Source: Carposina sasakii
Taxonomy: Eukaryota; Arthropoda; Insecta; Lepidoptera; Carposinidae
NCBI GenBank assembly: GCA_014607495.2
Contig: CP053150.1
Span: 13,474,495 to 13,538,494 of the forward strand
DNA: 64,000 nt
Direction of reading: 5' to 3'
Below the pieces are notes generated by a model. It was not told where the DNA came from. It made no database searches and worked only from the letters and a program-made list of their open reading frames with translations. Numbering within the stretch: position 1 is the stretch's first letter; each line of letters starts with the position of its first letter. This document shows, piece after piece, positions 26,201-35,692 of this stretch. A program made the translations under genes and the position numbers.

Positions 26201-26419
26201 CTAGTGAAGCCCCGCATCAGCACAGAACTACACTACGCACACGGTCAAAATATAATGTAACTTATATTTAATTATCTTTCATATTCCCACTTAATTTATA
26301 CCTAGGTACAACTGGAAACTATATAGGTTCTAGCTAAATAACAATATTTTTTATTACAGAAAGCAGGTGGTGATTCGGATGAAGCACCGAAAGATTTTTA
26401 TGTGCCTGGCAAACAATGA
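8205..26419 (+). CDS. FSIP2-like (fibrous sheath-interacting protein 2 N-terminal type) multi-exon gene
   Basis: Thirteen exons with GT-AG borders join in phase: 8205-8474, 8678-8829, 18268-18375, 18690-18834, 18912-19027, 19794-19926, 21649-21822, 23485-23615, 24705-24870, 25068-25175, 25300-25408, 26000-26154, 26360-26419. The total is 1,827 nt, 608 codons plus TGA. Exon 1 carries the pattern F-D-L-T-D-P-Y-C ... M-H-D-P-H-L ... V-C-S-L-K-E-F-N-Y-R, which I recall from the N-terminus of vertebrate FSIP2, a scaffold of the sperm-tail fibrous sheath. Exons 2-6 encode a highly charged coiled coil (Lys/Arg/Glu-rich, runs such as REEKKQRLENE). Exons 7-13 are mixed helical and more Ala-rich. The protein is far shorter than vertebrate FSIP2. 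The true N-terminus is unsettled. FSIP2 identity is from memory of the motif; exon structure is seen directly. Confidence 0.65.
9505..9840 (+). mobile_element. 5'-truncated RTE-type LINE fragment (ORF2 C-terminus and tail)
   Basis: The frame at 9508-9786 reads FGHVERM...RLTKKVYNG RVDGRVGRGRP...SKWRSVISA, the conserved C-terminal end of insect RTE-clade reverse transcriptases. It is followed by the 3' tail GGCGTGATTTTTATGTATGTATG. The 5' part of the element is absent, as is usual for LINE insertions. It lies in the sense orientation inside intron 2 and is a dead copy. Confidence 0.75.
11328..11725 (-). repeat. Interspersed repeat, SINE-like family, copy A
   Basis: The segment ATAAATATTCACACAC...ACAACACATTAAC...GTCCCACACTAAGATCC...TACTAAGCAATG recurs at 49287 and 52673. 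In the 49287 copy the other end carries a tRNA-like B box, so the family is probably a tRNA-derived SINE oriented on the minus strand. The degraded head would lie near 11690-11725. Confidence 0.5.
13944..14157. mobile_element. Palindromic Harbinger-type MITE with TTA duplication
   Basis: Nearly the whole 214 bp is an imperfect palindrome. The left end AGGTAGGGACAAACTGAGCC pairs with the right end GGCTCAGTTTGTCCCTACCT, and the match continues for about 90 bases on each side. It is flanked by TTA at 13941-13943 and 14158-14160, the 3-bp TWA-type target duplication of PIF/Harbinger elements. No coding capacity. Confidence 0.75.
14990..15115 (+). repeat. RTE-like LINE 3'-end fragment
   Basis: TTGTAGGCGATGGGCTGACC, a following CTTGTACATC, AGTGGCACCATGTGGTTCT and TCGGCCC, then a TATGTATGTATG tail. 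The same order recurs at 27722-27890, so this is a dispersed family whose tail matches the fragment at 9505-9840. Confidence 0.6.
15320..16730. repeat. Three copies of one AT-rich repeat, the first two inverted
   Basis: A block of about 110 bp (AATTTTATGTAGGTTTTC ... AAGTACAGGAAAGTAGTTAG) occurs at 15326-15436 on plus, at 15856-15975 on minus, and at 16602-16722 on plus in a diverged form. The first two form an inverted pair enclosing about 420 bp and may be the long terminal inverted repeats of one non-autonomous element. No target duplication was identified and the internal part has no convincing ORF. Confidence 0.55.
16380..16450 (-). repeat. tRNA-derived SINE head (tRNA pseudogene-like)
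   Basis: The minus strand reads GATAGCTCAGTTGGTAGAGC (tRNA D-arm and A box), then about 16 bases, then GGTCGTGAGTTCAAATCTCAC (T-arm and B box: stem GTGAG/CTCAC, loop TTCAAAT). The acceptor stem does not pair and the anticodon arm is irregular, so it is not a functional tRNA. The AT-rich tract below it on the minus strand suits a SINE body. Confidence 0.65.
18002..18245 (+). repeat. Helitron-like non-autonomous repeat, diverged copy
   Basis: Shares blocks with copies at 35218 and 42500 (GGCTACTTTTTATCC, a TACAGTCCAC block, and a GGGCGTTCGCTAG end). Such ends (hairpin plus CTAG) resemble Helitron 3' termini, but I cannot prove the class. It ends just before exon 3 of the FSIP2-like gene at 18268, whose acceptor lies in unrelated sequence. 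Confidence 0.45.
20140..21345 (-). mobile_element. 5'-truncated Jockey/CR1-type LINE fragment
   Basis: On the minus strand 21329-21099 encodes TRGKNRLVAHVSRL..KVSKSF..QCILFYNKLPD...FKNIVKKKLC.KEYY, the typical C-terminal end of Jockey/CR1-like reverse transcriptases. About 1 kb of 3' UTR follows to a tail of repeated TTTGAATT units near 20140-20180. It sits in intron 6 of the FSIP2-like gene in antisense orientation. Only the reverse-transcriptase tail remains. Confidence 0.7.
21823..23484 (+). other. Intron 7 of the FSIP2-like gene, nothing recognised
   Basis: AT-rich, with no coding pattern and no repeat that I could match to others in the window. Confidence 0.5.
23945..24140 (-). repeat. 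LINE 3'-end fragment (GGCCTACGTCCAGCAGTGG family)
   Basis: Reverse-complement relatives of CTACTGGACGTAGGTCTCTCC...GGCACGCCACA...GGAGTTTTTGCC...GGCAGATTGGTGACTGCAGT occur at 25690-25945 (plus) and 48815-48965 (minus). These are short dead tails of one LINE-type family, here within intron 8. Confidence 0.5.
25690..25945 (+). repeat. LINE 3'-end fragment in intron 11 of the FSIP2-like gene
   Basis: Contains GGGCAGGCGGGTTGGTGA, AAAAAACCCCTTATATCC, TGGAATGCCCTGGAGGCC and GGCCTACGTCCAGCAGTGG, in the order seen in other tails of the same family in this window. The start is set by the GCCGGCAGAGTAGAGTTTGT block typical of its ORF end. No intact frame. Confidence 0.55.
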
Positions 26420-26880
26420 GGTCCTGATGGTGAGACCAATGGAATCCTTAACGATATTCAAATGTATCACGAGAATGTGCATTAAATATCTAATTCAGCA
26501 GTGGTGCAAATAGATTGTTATTCTAATCGGTTATGTAATCATGTTTGATTTATTATACAACAAATGATGAGTTGTTTGAAACAAGATGATAAGATATTGT
26601 TACACTTGTTGTTACATATGAAAATAACATAGTAATCATGTTTAATATCTCCAATAGCGATGATGGTAATATTTATATAGTTTATGCTAATTGTTTACTA
26701 ATCAACTTAATTGCTAATACTTTAGTACTTAATATAAATGTACAAAATCGGCCGAGAGTTAAAACCAGCGTTATAGTTGGAAAATTATGTAAATTTGAAA
26801 TTTTTGTACCTTTTTTTACCTTGTTAACTTACCTTTATTTTCAAGCTTTCGTGCTACGTACCTAACTATTGTTGATTTTG

Positions 26881-26886
26881 AATAAA
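26881..26886 (+). terminator. Poly(A) signal AATAAA of the FSIP2-like gene
   Basis: First good AATAAA downstream of the TGA at 26417-26419, giving a 3' UTR of about 480 bases. Confidence 0.5.
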
Positions 26887-26899
26887 TATATGTTTCTAC

Positions 26900-27510
26900 T
26901 AATCTATGGACTTTAAATCTTTAAAGGAGTGCTCGAAATTTTGCTTAAAGCAGTACGAGAGCAGTACTTACCTATAGGTACATATACTCGTACATACTGT
27001 ACCTATCCTGAGGATTCGGGATCGGACCGGAATAGATCTACTTACCAAATCTTATCTTCAAAGTAAGTAGGCGCTGAAATGACTTAGTAGATATATCTAA
27101 GGGCTTACTTAAATCACTTGAGGACCCAAACTTTCAAGTGTTGGTACGTGATACGCCTACGATGTTATCAATCTACCTATTCAATTTAGGTTTGTTCCCA
27201 CTTGTCCTACCACGTAGTTCTACGGTAGGACTAGTGAGACTTTTATCGCATTAGTTCTACGATTTTGTATGTTACAGAATAATAGGAGTAGTGAAACTTT
27301 TTATTCCCACTTGTACTACCTGTTTACGGTAGAATGACAGTTTTCGTTCTCACGAGTACCACTTACGTTGTGAAAAGTTCTACTTAAGGAAATCTGTATT
27401 CAAATATCATTGAGTGGTATCTCAAGCTCATAATATGTGATAAGCCGTTTAGGCGCTATAGCGTGCCAAAGAATAATACATACATACATACATACTGCAG
27501 TGTTCCCAAA
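26900..27510. other. Intergenic gap between the two plus-strand genes
   Basis: Contains a loosely repeated motif CCCACTTGTCCTACC / CCCACTTGTACTACC at about 27198 and 27305 with several TAGTTCTAC/GGTAG blocks between. A CATACATACATAC microsatellite lies just before the start codon at 27511. No other gene seen. The promoter of the second gene must lie here, but no TATA box stands out. Confidence 0.4.
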
Positions 27511-30500
27511 ATGGGTAAGCCAGAGCTTCAGGATCACACATATATAAATGATTTGAAGGCCAAATATACCCTTCTTCTGGCGCTGTCTGGTAAAAAGTGT
27601 TTTGTTTTTTTTTTCAGTATAATAGTGTTTTTAGGCGATGGGTTATGTGCATCTGGATTGAGAGCCCATTTTTTCAAATAATTGCGAAACGAAATGAAAC
27701 TTACAGGGAAATTAGTTAAAAATTTAGTTTTGTAGGCGATGGGCTGACCACCTGTCACTACTAACCGAACTTGTACATCTCAAGTATACCTACCCTCAAA
27801 ATTAGTGAGAAGTGGCACCATGTGGTTCTGTCGGCCCTTGGTGCTCTGCCTACCCCGTAAGGGATAAAGGCGTGATTGTATGTATGTATTATACGAGAAT
27901 GGTAAAAATATGAGAACATAAAAATTTACAGATTTTATTTACACACGCACGAGCAAAATTCTCAGAGCTGACTCCCCAAGGAGGTGTGATGTCGTGTGAA
28001 TGAACAACGTAGGTATTTCTTGTTGGTTTTATATTTCATATAACAGAAAATAAGAATTGCGAGAGCAGGAATTACCTCTTACCTTATTATGTGAGAATTT
28101 TGAACTTTGATACTTTTTCACGTAAAAAGTACCGAATCGATTTTGATGAAGGCAGCCTAATGTACTCTATAGGTACATATTAAAGTATAAAATAACTTAT
28201 TCATTTGAAAAGGTACTAGGACTTCTTTTTTACAAATCCCATTATAGTAGATTGGCCATTTTGGTAATGGAACTTACCAAGAATTTGACATTTTGAAACC
28301 GTTGGATCAGGGCGTTGGACATTCTGAACTAGGCTGTCTTTCAAGGTGCATCACGCTCCACCTCTCTTTTGAGAACGTTACGCCAGCCGAAAAGTAGCGC
28401 AAATGGGCATCTAAGGGTGATAGATAATTAGAAATAGAGCTTCTGTAAATGGTAGGTAAGCCTATTTTTAAATTTGGTAAAGTGATAGTTTTTAAGTTAT
28501 TGTTTGAGAAAAACTGACCCGGCTGGTTCGGCTGGGGTATGTAACGTTACCGCAGCAATATGTTTTTTTTCTAAAATCTTGAAATAAATGTTATGTAATT
28601 ATCTATCACCCTTAGATGCCCATTTGCGCTACTTTTCGGCTGGCGTAATGTTCACCTTTCTTTTCTCTATGTTCCACCTGGACTGACGAGACAGTGGTGA
28701 GTGTTGTAAATAATATTATAGGAAAGTAGATAATCAAACCCAACCAATAGAATTTACAATTTAAAATTAAAATCCATGAAAACGCTCTATACCTACTCTA
28801 TTCACAAATCGTCACGCACGCTACGGAAGAAGGAAAATCGGAAGTTCCCATTATAATTAAGCATTAACTTAATGAATATTTCATAATACAACACGGACCC
28901 CTATATCGGAGTACCTTAGTTAGGTCAATACGTACGTGATCAGAATTTTGAGAAGGTAGTGTTTTTACAGGAAAGGGTTGTAGGTATATACCTAATATAG
29001 CGAGCGGACTTGGGGTTATGTATTTACAGTTCCAGAAAGAGTTTAGGCGAGTCCACGATTGATCTAGCTATGAGCCTAGCTCATAAACTCTTCGGTTGGC
29101 CCACGGTTAAAATAAGTATTACACGAGTTATTTTCATGTCACCCCCCAACTGTAAAATAAAAACAAAGTTTTTGCGAGCTTTTTTTTCTGCTATTCAACG
29201 CCTGACACGTGCCACTTTTGAATAAAGAAACGCCAAATGCCAATTCAATGTCAAAATGTTTGTAAAAATGTGATTGTGGAGAAATTACAGTATTTCCAGC
29301 CCTGTTTTTTTCAACACCCAAACCCAAATCCGGCGCCGGCATGCAGCTTCTACACGAGCACAAGACGCTGATAGGCAACGTGGGGCACTTGAGTATGAAC
29401 CAGAACATGCCCATCAATGTGTCGTCTGACCGCTTCGATGTGAAGGAGAAGAGGTCCTCGGACGCGTCGCTGCGGGCCATGAATCCGGTGGCTAGTGGTG
29501 ACAATGTCACTACCGGCTTGAACTCCACGCATAAGATCAAGGAGGAAGCTCCACCGCTCGTCCCGTGCTGTGAGGGAAGAGAATTGCAGGTTTGTCTATG
29601 GCCTATAGATTCATGGCCTGTAAGTTGTGCTCGTCAATAAAAAAATAATTGCAATCTGCATCGTAGATTTAGTGATGCTGGATTTTAAAAGTTCCTAACT
29701 GGATTTCGCTTGCTCATTCAATATGCCCATACTATCCGTCAAAACCCGGCACTGTATAAAATAGATAGTGTGTGTAAACCACTTACAAAGCATCATATCA
29801 GACCTCTGATGGATGGACGTAATATGCGGGCTCAATGTCTTTGTGCTATGAAGCGCTGATTTAATTAGATGGACCGGCCCAGGGCGGGAGTATGCCACTG
29901 GTCCATTTTCTACTTGTAAGACTAACCCTAATTTTACCTAGGTATCTTGGATAGGTACCTATCCATGCAAATAATACTGAAAAATAAACCTAGGTATCCT
30001 AGATCAATATACATCAATTAATACTGAACAATTATGTTAAAGTTCTCATGAAATAGGTACAGCCAATCCCATGAAACAAATCTCGAGAAATAGTGAGGAT
30101 CTGAATGGAAGAGCAGACCGTTCAATAAAATTACTTTAGTTGATGTCATGAACCGGTTTATTGGAAGCGGAAAGCCTAAATTTAGGGGTTACTGGTTAGC
30201 AGTGATAGAGTAAAGCCATTGAAGCGGTTGTTGGCTTAATAAAATAGATAGTTCCGTAGATAGCTAAGATATTATAGGACGCAGGAATGTGGTTAAGTAG
30301 GTATAACTAAAGAAAATATTATAAATAAATAAAGGAACAGCTAACTTCATTATTGTTGCTAAAGGTGTCTCCAAAACAAAACAAACAAAATAACTCTCTA
30401 AAGGTAAAAATATGTCTCTAGGGTAAATTAGAATTGTAACAAAGTGACTAAATCAATCTTTACATGGGCAAATTGTTGTACCTACACAGGACACGTATTC

Positions 30501-32637
30501 TGTAGTGACTATGGGCAAACCCCCTCTATGGCAGTAGCTTTGTGGCGTGCTCTGGGAGAGGTCTACGTCCAGCAGTGAACTGCAATAGGCCGGTGTGTGT
30601 ATATGTGCCGTACTACAATTTGTGTTATTTTGATCAGATAAACGAGGATCTAGTGCGGAGCGGTCTATCAGCGATCTCCGTTAAACACGATGAAGTGGTC
30701 CAGTGTCTCAGCCTCTCCCATGCCTGTGACAGAATGCAACCGCCCGCTGGACTGATCAAGGTAGATACTTACATCTTCATTGTCGTCACATCCTCATTGA
30801 ATCGGCGTAATCTGTGAAATTAGCCCAATGGAACGAAAGTTGCAGAAGGATAGCTTAGTTACCTAACTTATTAAGTTAGCTACAAATAAATAGTAATTTG
30901 TAAAATATTTAAACCCGGCTCACATTAATATCAATTAGACCCTTTGCTTTAAAACGATTCAGGACATTTGATAATGATTCAGATTCAGAGCCAGCAAAGC
31001 CGATTCAGACCCTATTTGGTAGGTTTAGATAGATACCTATGGGTTTCCAGACAAATATACCTTCAGTATACCTGTATCACTTGACCAATTGCATCCAGAC
31101 TACTTGTCTATCCATTGTGTGGTGTCCTACCTACACCTTCTAAATACCGATTCTACCTCTATAATTACCAGTTCTTTTGTAGTACCTAAAGTGTTCCTGA
31201 CGGGTATGGTCATTGATTTCAGCATCGTAACTCTTTCCGAAGTCTCCACCGGCCGGACCTGAAGCGCGTTCCGTACCTGCGGCGGATGACCCCTGATGAG
31301 CTGGAGATGCTGTTCAGAGGTTACGCCGACGTACCCAATATCGCGTTCAAATGTGGTGAATACCTATATACTTTAATAGTAATAATTAATAAACTCACTC
31401 ACAACTATTATCAGCTTCATATGTAAAATTGTATTACATGTAAAAAAGTTTAAGACTTGAAAACCATTTAGGTAAGTACCTTGATCACAAAAGCAACGAA
31501 CTTGGACTTCTACGTGCATATCTGCTACACGCATTTGTAGGTCCTCTTACTAACTAGATATTAAGTTACCCTCTACCTCATATATCGATATATCGATCTC
31601 GTTTTACAGAATATTTTTAATGTGATTTTTTAGTACACCGCGAAGGTCAACTCGTACTGCCTCCCGATGAAAATGTCCGACCGAAAGACCCGATAGAACA
31701 GGTTGCAGTTAGTCCAGAAGAAGGTTAGTATTTCACTCTCACAAGTGCAGCACTCATCTACATAGAACCAATCTTGTGGCTTCTCTAACCATAATGATCA
31801 GCATGTATCAGAAGGGGTATTTTAAGCGAAATAAGAAATACAAAAAACCTGTCGCTAAAATTTGAGACTACAAATAACATGTTAATTTTTACACATTGTA
31901 TGGACATTATTCCTAAACAACCCCGCATGTTGCAACATTTACATTGCAACATTAGAGTAAAGATCGCAAGCTTATATAGCTGACCGTACCTACTTAGGTA
32001 CCTAGAACCATAAAGTGAGTCAGGCACCAAGTTGCCTTAACCTATGCTGGTTATTATACTTTCAGGTGCAGTGAGTCTCCACCCCATCCCGGAGACGAGG
32101 TCGGGAGCCGAGGATGTGCCAGCTGGCATGCGGCTGCACGGCGCAAGGGCAAGGCTGTACACTTCAGTGCTGGCAGGCGCCAGGGCAGGCGATCAGCTCG
32201 AGTAAGTTGCTAACAAATTGTAATGTGTCGATGGAGAAATAGAAGGCTCACAGCAGCCTTGTCTGGTTATAATTTTCAATTGAAAATTGGAATCCGACAG
32301 TGATTACATCTGTCGAAATCGTATCTGTAGATCCTTGTTTAATTAGGACCTTCTGGTATAAAGTAGCACGACAGATTATAGGTAGTAAGTACCTACCCAA
32401 CCCTAATAAGTGACCTTATCCTTCCATCCTTATTCGCTCCTCTTATCCGATTCCAGTAACGCAATACCAGCTACTGAGGAATTAGACTCTCGAGTCGTCG
32501 AAGATGTGGTCCCGGAAGACGAGGTTCAACTCACTGAGGAATTGCAGATCATACTCCCTCCGCGATGTGACGACATTACCGCAGAATCGTCAGTAACTGC
32601 TTCGAACAATAGCAGCATCGCTCATACCACTTACTAA
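27511..32637 (+). CDS. Unrecognised seven-exon protein-coding gene, about 343 aa
   Basis: Exons 27511-27589, 29300-29589 (an acceptor at 29291 also fits), 30638-30760, 31223-31355, 31634-31723, 32066-32201 and 32457-32637 have GT-AG borders and compatible phases. Together they give 1,032 nt ending TAA. The start ATG (context CCCAAAATGG) opens with MGKPELQDHTYINDLKAKYT. Exon 2 has an alternative ATG at 29341. Exon 4 is basic (RRMTPDELEMLFRGYADVP) and the last exon is acidic (VVEDVVPEDEVQLTEELQ). No signal peptide, membrane segment, zinc finger or catalytic motif is visible. I do not recognise the family; the opening faintly recalls the start of dynein-arm-docking coiled-coil proteins but no coil follows. 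The link of exon 1 to exon 2 rests on phase alone; later exons are firmer. Confidence 0.6.
27722..27890 (+). repeat. RTE-like LINE 3'-end fragment inside intron 1 of the second gene
   Basis: Matches the 14990 copy block by block (TAGGCGATGGGCTGACCACC, CTTGTACATC, AGTGGCACCATGTGGTTCT, TCGGCCC) and adds GCCTACCCCGTAAGGGATAA and a GTATGTATGT tail as in the 9505 fragment. A shorter piece with GGCGATGGGTTATGTGCA lies just before it at about 27630. This is why the apparent reading frame after the exon at 27589 is repeat-derived. Confidence 0.6.
28373..28653. mobile_element. MITE with about 55-bp terminal inverted repeats
   Basis: The left arm GAACGTTACGCCAGCCGAAAA ... GGGTGATAGATAATTA pairs with the right arm TAATTATCTATCACCC ... 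CGGCTGGCGTAATGTTC almost perfectly over about 55 bases, separated by about 170 bp. The TTACGCC/GGCGTAA ends are clear, but I could not settle a target duplication. It lies in intron 1 of the second gene. Confidence 0.65.
30535..30605 (+). repeat. Short LINE 3'-tail fragment
   Basis: GTGGCGTGCTCTGGGAGAGG, TCTACGTCCAGCAGTGAACT and GCAATAGGCCG match the family at 25690. It lies 35 bases before an exon of the second gene. Confidence 0.5.
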
Positions 32638-32794
32638 TAGCTATTTTTGAGGTGCGTGCAGACTTGAACAGATAGAAATATACAAAAGTTTTATATGTGA
32701 CTGCATCAAGTTTGTACGCACCTGTGGCTGTTGCACACTGCGTGCATTTCATGTTCAAATCGGTCAATTAAGTTTTCTGCAATTCTGTCAATCT

Positions 32795-33017
32795 CTATAT
32801 CGCACACCCAGATCTAAAGGGAGTTAACTCAAAAATCTTTTATATAATTTAGTTACAAATACAGATACCATTGAAATCCTACTTTACTACTTATTCTAAC
32901 ATAATTTTTGATAACTAGTGTTCGCTCACCATCGAGGATGCCTACACCTTCCGCTGACCCTTGATTTTTGAGTTAATTTAGAGCCGAGTCAACTTTAGAT
33001 CTAGGTGTGCGATATAG
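32795..33017. mobile_element. MITE in the probable 3' UTR of the second gene
   Basis: Terminal inverted repeats CTATATCGCACACCCAGATC and GATCTAGGTGTGCGATATAG match over 23-24 bases with one mismatch. A second inverted block, AGTTAACTCAAAAATC with GATTTTTGAGTTAA, is further in. The 223-bp element has no ORF. It lies between the stop codon at 32637 and the first AATAAA at 33171-33176, so it would be transcribed in the 3' UTR if that signal is used. Confidence 0.65.
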
Positions 33018-34475
33018 AATACAACTTAGATGTAGTGCCCAACGGCCCTTCAGCATACATAGGTACAATAATCAGACTTTCGGACCGATTTCCTACTGTT
33101 TATACTTCTCTCACATATTTGTAGGTTGCCAACACGCAAGTGGATTGGTATATTTGATGCGGCAATACATAATAAACATACATGATCAAGCCGACTCGAC
33201 GAGCAATTACTACACATGTTACGTCAACTAATATCCTATTTATCGGCCGGCTGCGCCAAATAATGCCAACCGGCTATTGTGTTAAACAGTTCAACCCTCA
33301 GTCATTGATAGCATTCACATTTGTAGCCAACGACATGCCTAAATACAACAGGTTCGAAAAACTTACACTCTGCACGCTGTTATGTTCTTACCAAGCCAAA
33401 TGTACGCACAAATAAGAATCTGTTTCTACAAATTTGGAAGCGCCTCACAACTAACTGTATCTCAACTACCGATAACATCTCGCGCGCCCTCAGGGCTTGC
33501 TGCGTTTCACATTATATTTCATTGACCTCAAAACAATATTCCTTTTTTTCTAGTAGAAACCATCTAAATACTAGCTTTAATTCAGGCCGTTTTGCGACGC
33601 TATCTATTCAGTGGTAAGAGATCTTATTTACGTAATTTTGGACACATTGCTATTCTTTTTGCTCCAATTGCTGATTCTTTATTTTAATTTTCAAACAGGT
33701 ATCTTTATTGCATTGGCTTCGAATATTTATTGAAGTGTAAGCAAAATTACAAGCTCCTTTAAACTATGCTACAAGACTGAGGCATTCTTCTAGGCGACTT
33801 TATACTTTAACCATATACAGAAGGCGCGAATGTTCCGTACGGTAAGTCCCATAGCACACCTCTGCTGCGAAACTATAACAGCGAAACCGTAGTAACTTCG
33901 CCATGTCTTGTCCTCGCCATGTAGGAGAAACTAGCGAAATGCGGAGCTGCTATACGTTATTCCCCTGCACCTAAATATGTGTGCTGCATCGCAAAATTCA
34001 CACTCTGTACCTATATAATGTATTAACTAAAGATGACCTAAACCTATGTACCTCATTACGAATACTGTAGCAACTTTACATTTTTATAATATTTTGTATG
34101 AAAACGTTTTAATCGTGTATATTTTCACTTTGTTGGTTTAATTAACTAGTTATTCATTAACATAATGCAACAGAACAGTATCAAGATAAGGAAAAATAGC
34201 TAAATAATTATGATGTAGGTATGTTTAAATACAAGTTTTTGGTTGCTTTAAATCCTAGTACACGGTCTGTGAGTTTGATACAACTTTGAAACTTTTTGTT
34301 TTACAAGATTAATTTAAATTTTACAAGATAAATTACGATTAATAAACTTATTTTTCATGAAATTATTCATGTTGTTTTCTTTTCTCAGGATCAGGTCACA
34401 CCGAGACGCGATGCTGCATGCACATTTTGTGTCGCTCTATCAAAATGTGCACGCAGCGTCGCGTATAAAATATAC
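33018..34475. other. Gene-free stretch after the second gene
   Basis: Holds a candidate poly(A) signal AATAAA at 33171-33176. The two plus-strand ORFs at 33007-33231 and 33182-33415 show no family or codon pattern and overlap each other, so I reject them as genes. Nothing else recognised. Confidence 0.4.
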
Positions 34476-34483
34476 TACTAGAT

Positions 34484-34679
34484 CAGTGGTTCCCAAAGTG
34501 GTCTAGGTGGACCCCCAGGGGTCCACAGGAGACTCGATGGGGGTCTACGTTGGCGTGAAAAAATGAGGGTTCACATTTAATTTGTATGTGATGTGGACCT
34601 GTAGGGGATCCAGGGGGTCCACCAGAACCAGATAACTTTTGAAAGGGGTCTATGAGGAATAAAAGTTCGGAAATCCCTG
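34484..34679. mobile_element. hAT-type MITE with perfect 8-bp target duplication
   Basis: Begins CAGTGGTTCCCAAAGTGG and ends TTCGGAAATCCCTG, the typical hAT terminal inverted repeat. It is flanked on both sides by TACTAGAT (34476-34483 and 34680-34687), an 8-bp duplication as expected for hAT. 196 bp, no ORF. Confidence 0.85.
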
Positions 34680-34796
34680 TACTAGATACTCGAAAAAATA
34701 TAGATTACTTTGGAAAGTTTAGAATACGTTGCTCTTCGCAGCGCAACGCGTAGTGATGCCACGCATTTATTTAATACGGTTTTCTAGGATAGCGAT

Positions 34797-35692
34797 CGTT
34801 TAGGCGTGGATGCTCCAATTCGCAATTGGTTCAATTGTCAAAAATAACAAATTCGCAATTAGTCCAATTCGCAATTGTTCCTAAATAAAAGGATATTGTC
34901 TTTTTTTCTACCTACTTGTGATTTTATTTACATACACAGATATACATTCCTACATATGAAGGATACAAGGGAAGAACATGCTATGTCCGACTGACATTGA
35001 AGTGAGATAATATCCATAATAATAGATTTCAAACCTGTATAAATATACATTCTAACAGTATTTTTAAAAGGCGATTACTCAGTGACTATGAATGTTTTTC
35101 TCAAGAGCGTTTTTGCCACTTTTACCCTACAAAATGGCACTACCAGTTTGAAAAAAGTAAAAATGTGACATTGCATATTCTTTCCTTGTGCCCTTCATCT
35201 GTATCTACACATATAACAAAAATGTAACGGATCGCTGTCTGTACATGGAAGATATATAAGAAAAAATATTATAGAATACCTTTATCGACGCAATAGTACC
35301 CAAAACAATGATTTTTGGAATTTTTGTCTGTTTGTCTGTGCGTTTGTGCACGCTATTCTCAGAAACGGCTTAACCGATTTCGATGCAGTTTTCATTGTGA
35401 CAGGTCCCACATAACATATAGGCTACTTTTTATCCCGGTAAAATGTTTTTATCCCGGATAATTTCGATATTTTTTTTCTGTAGTCCACGCGGACGGAGTC
35501 GCGGGCGTCCACTTGTATGAAATTAATTTAAAGTACACTATGTAGGTACTAATAATAAAGGCACAAAATAAAAGTTTACACATAGAAACACATTTCTCAA
35601 ATCATGGCAATCCTTTTATTTTGGAACAACTGCGAATCGGATTAATCGTGAATTTGTTATTTTTTCACCATTGGACCAATCGCGCCTAAACG
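34797..35692. mobile_element. Mutator-like (MULE) non-autonomous element with 9-bp duplication
   Basis: Left end CGTTTAGGCG and right end CGCCTAAACG begin long imperfect inverted repeats of about 100 bases, with the shared blocks ATAACAAATTC and CAATTCGCAATTG/CGATTCGCAGTTG. Flanks GATAGCGAT (34788-34796) and GATAGCGGT (35693-35701) are a 9-bp duplication with one mismatch. Long terminal repeats plus a 9-bp duplication point to the Mutator superfamily. A Helitron-like repeat (35218-35514) lies nested in the middle. No transposase ORF. Confidence 0.65.
35218..35514 (+). repeat. Helitron-like repeat nested in the MULE-like element
   Basis: Nearly the same as 42500-42827: CTGTCTGTACATGGAAGATAT, ACCCAAAACAATGATTTTT, GTCTGTTTGTC, AACGGCTTAACCGATTTCG, ATCCCGGATAATTTC and the end ACGGAGTCGCGGGCGTCCAC. 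Two close copies in one window imply recent activity of the family. Confidence 0.6.

Noticed and set aside
27463..27681. Continuation of the second gene's first exon to a TAA at about 27680
   Set aside because: Past 27589 the frame runs into intron and a GGCGATGGG-type LINE repeat; splicing at the GTAAAA donor fits the next exon's phase.
29139..29540. 133-codon minus-strand ORF
   Set aside because: Antisense shadow of a real plus-strand exon (29300-29589).
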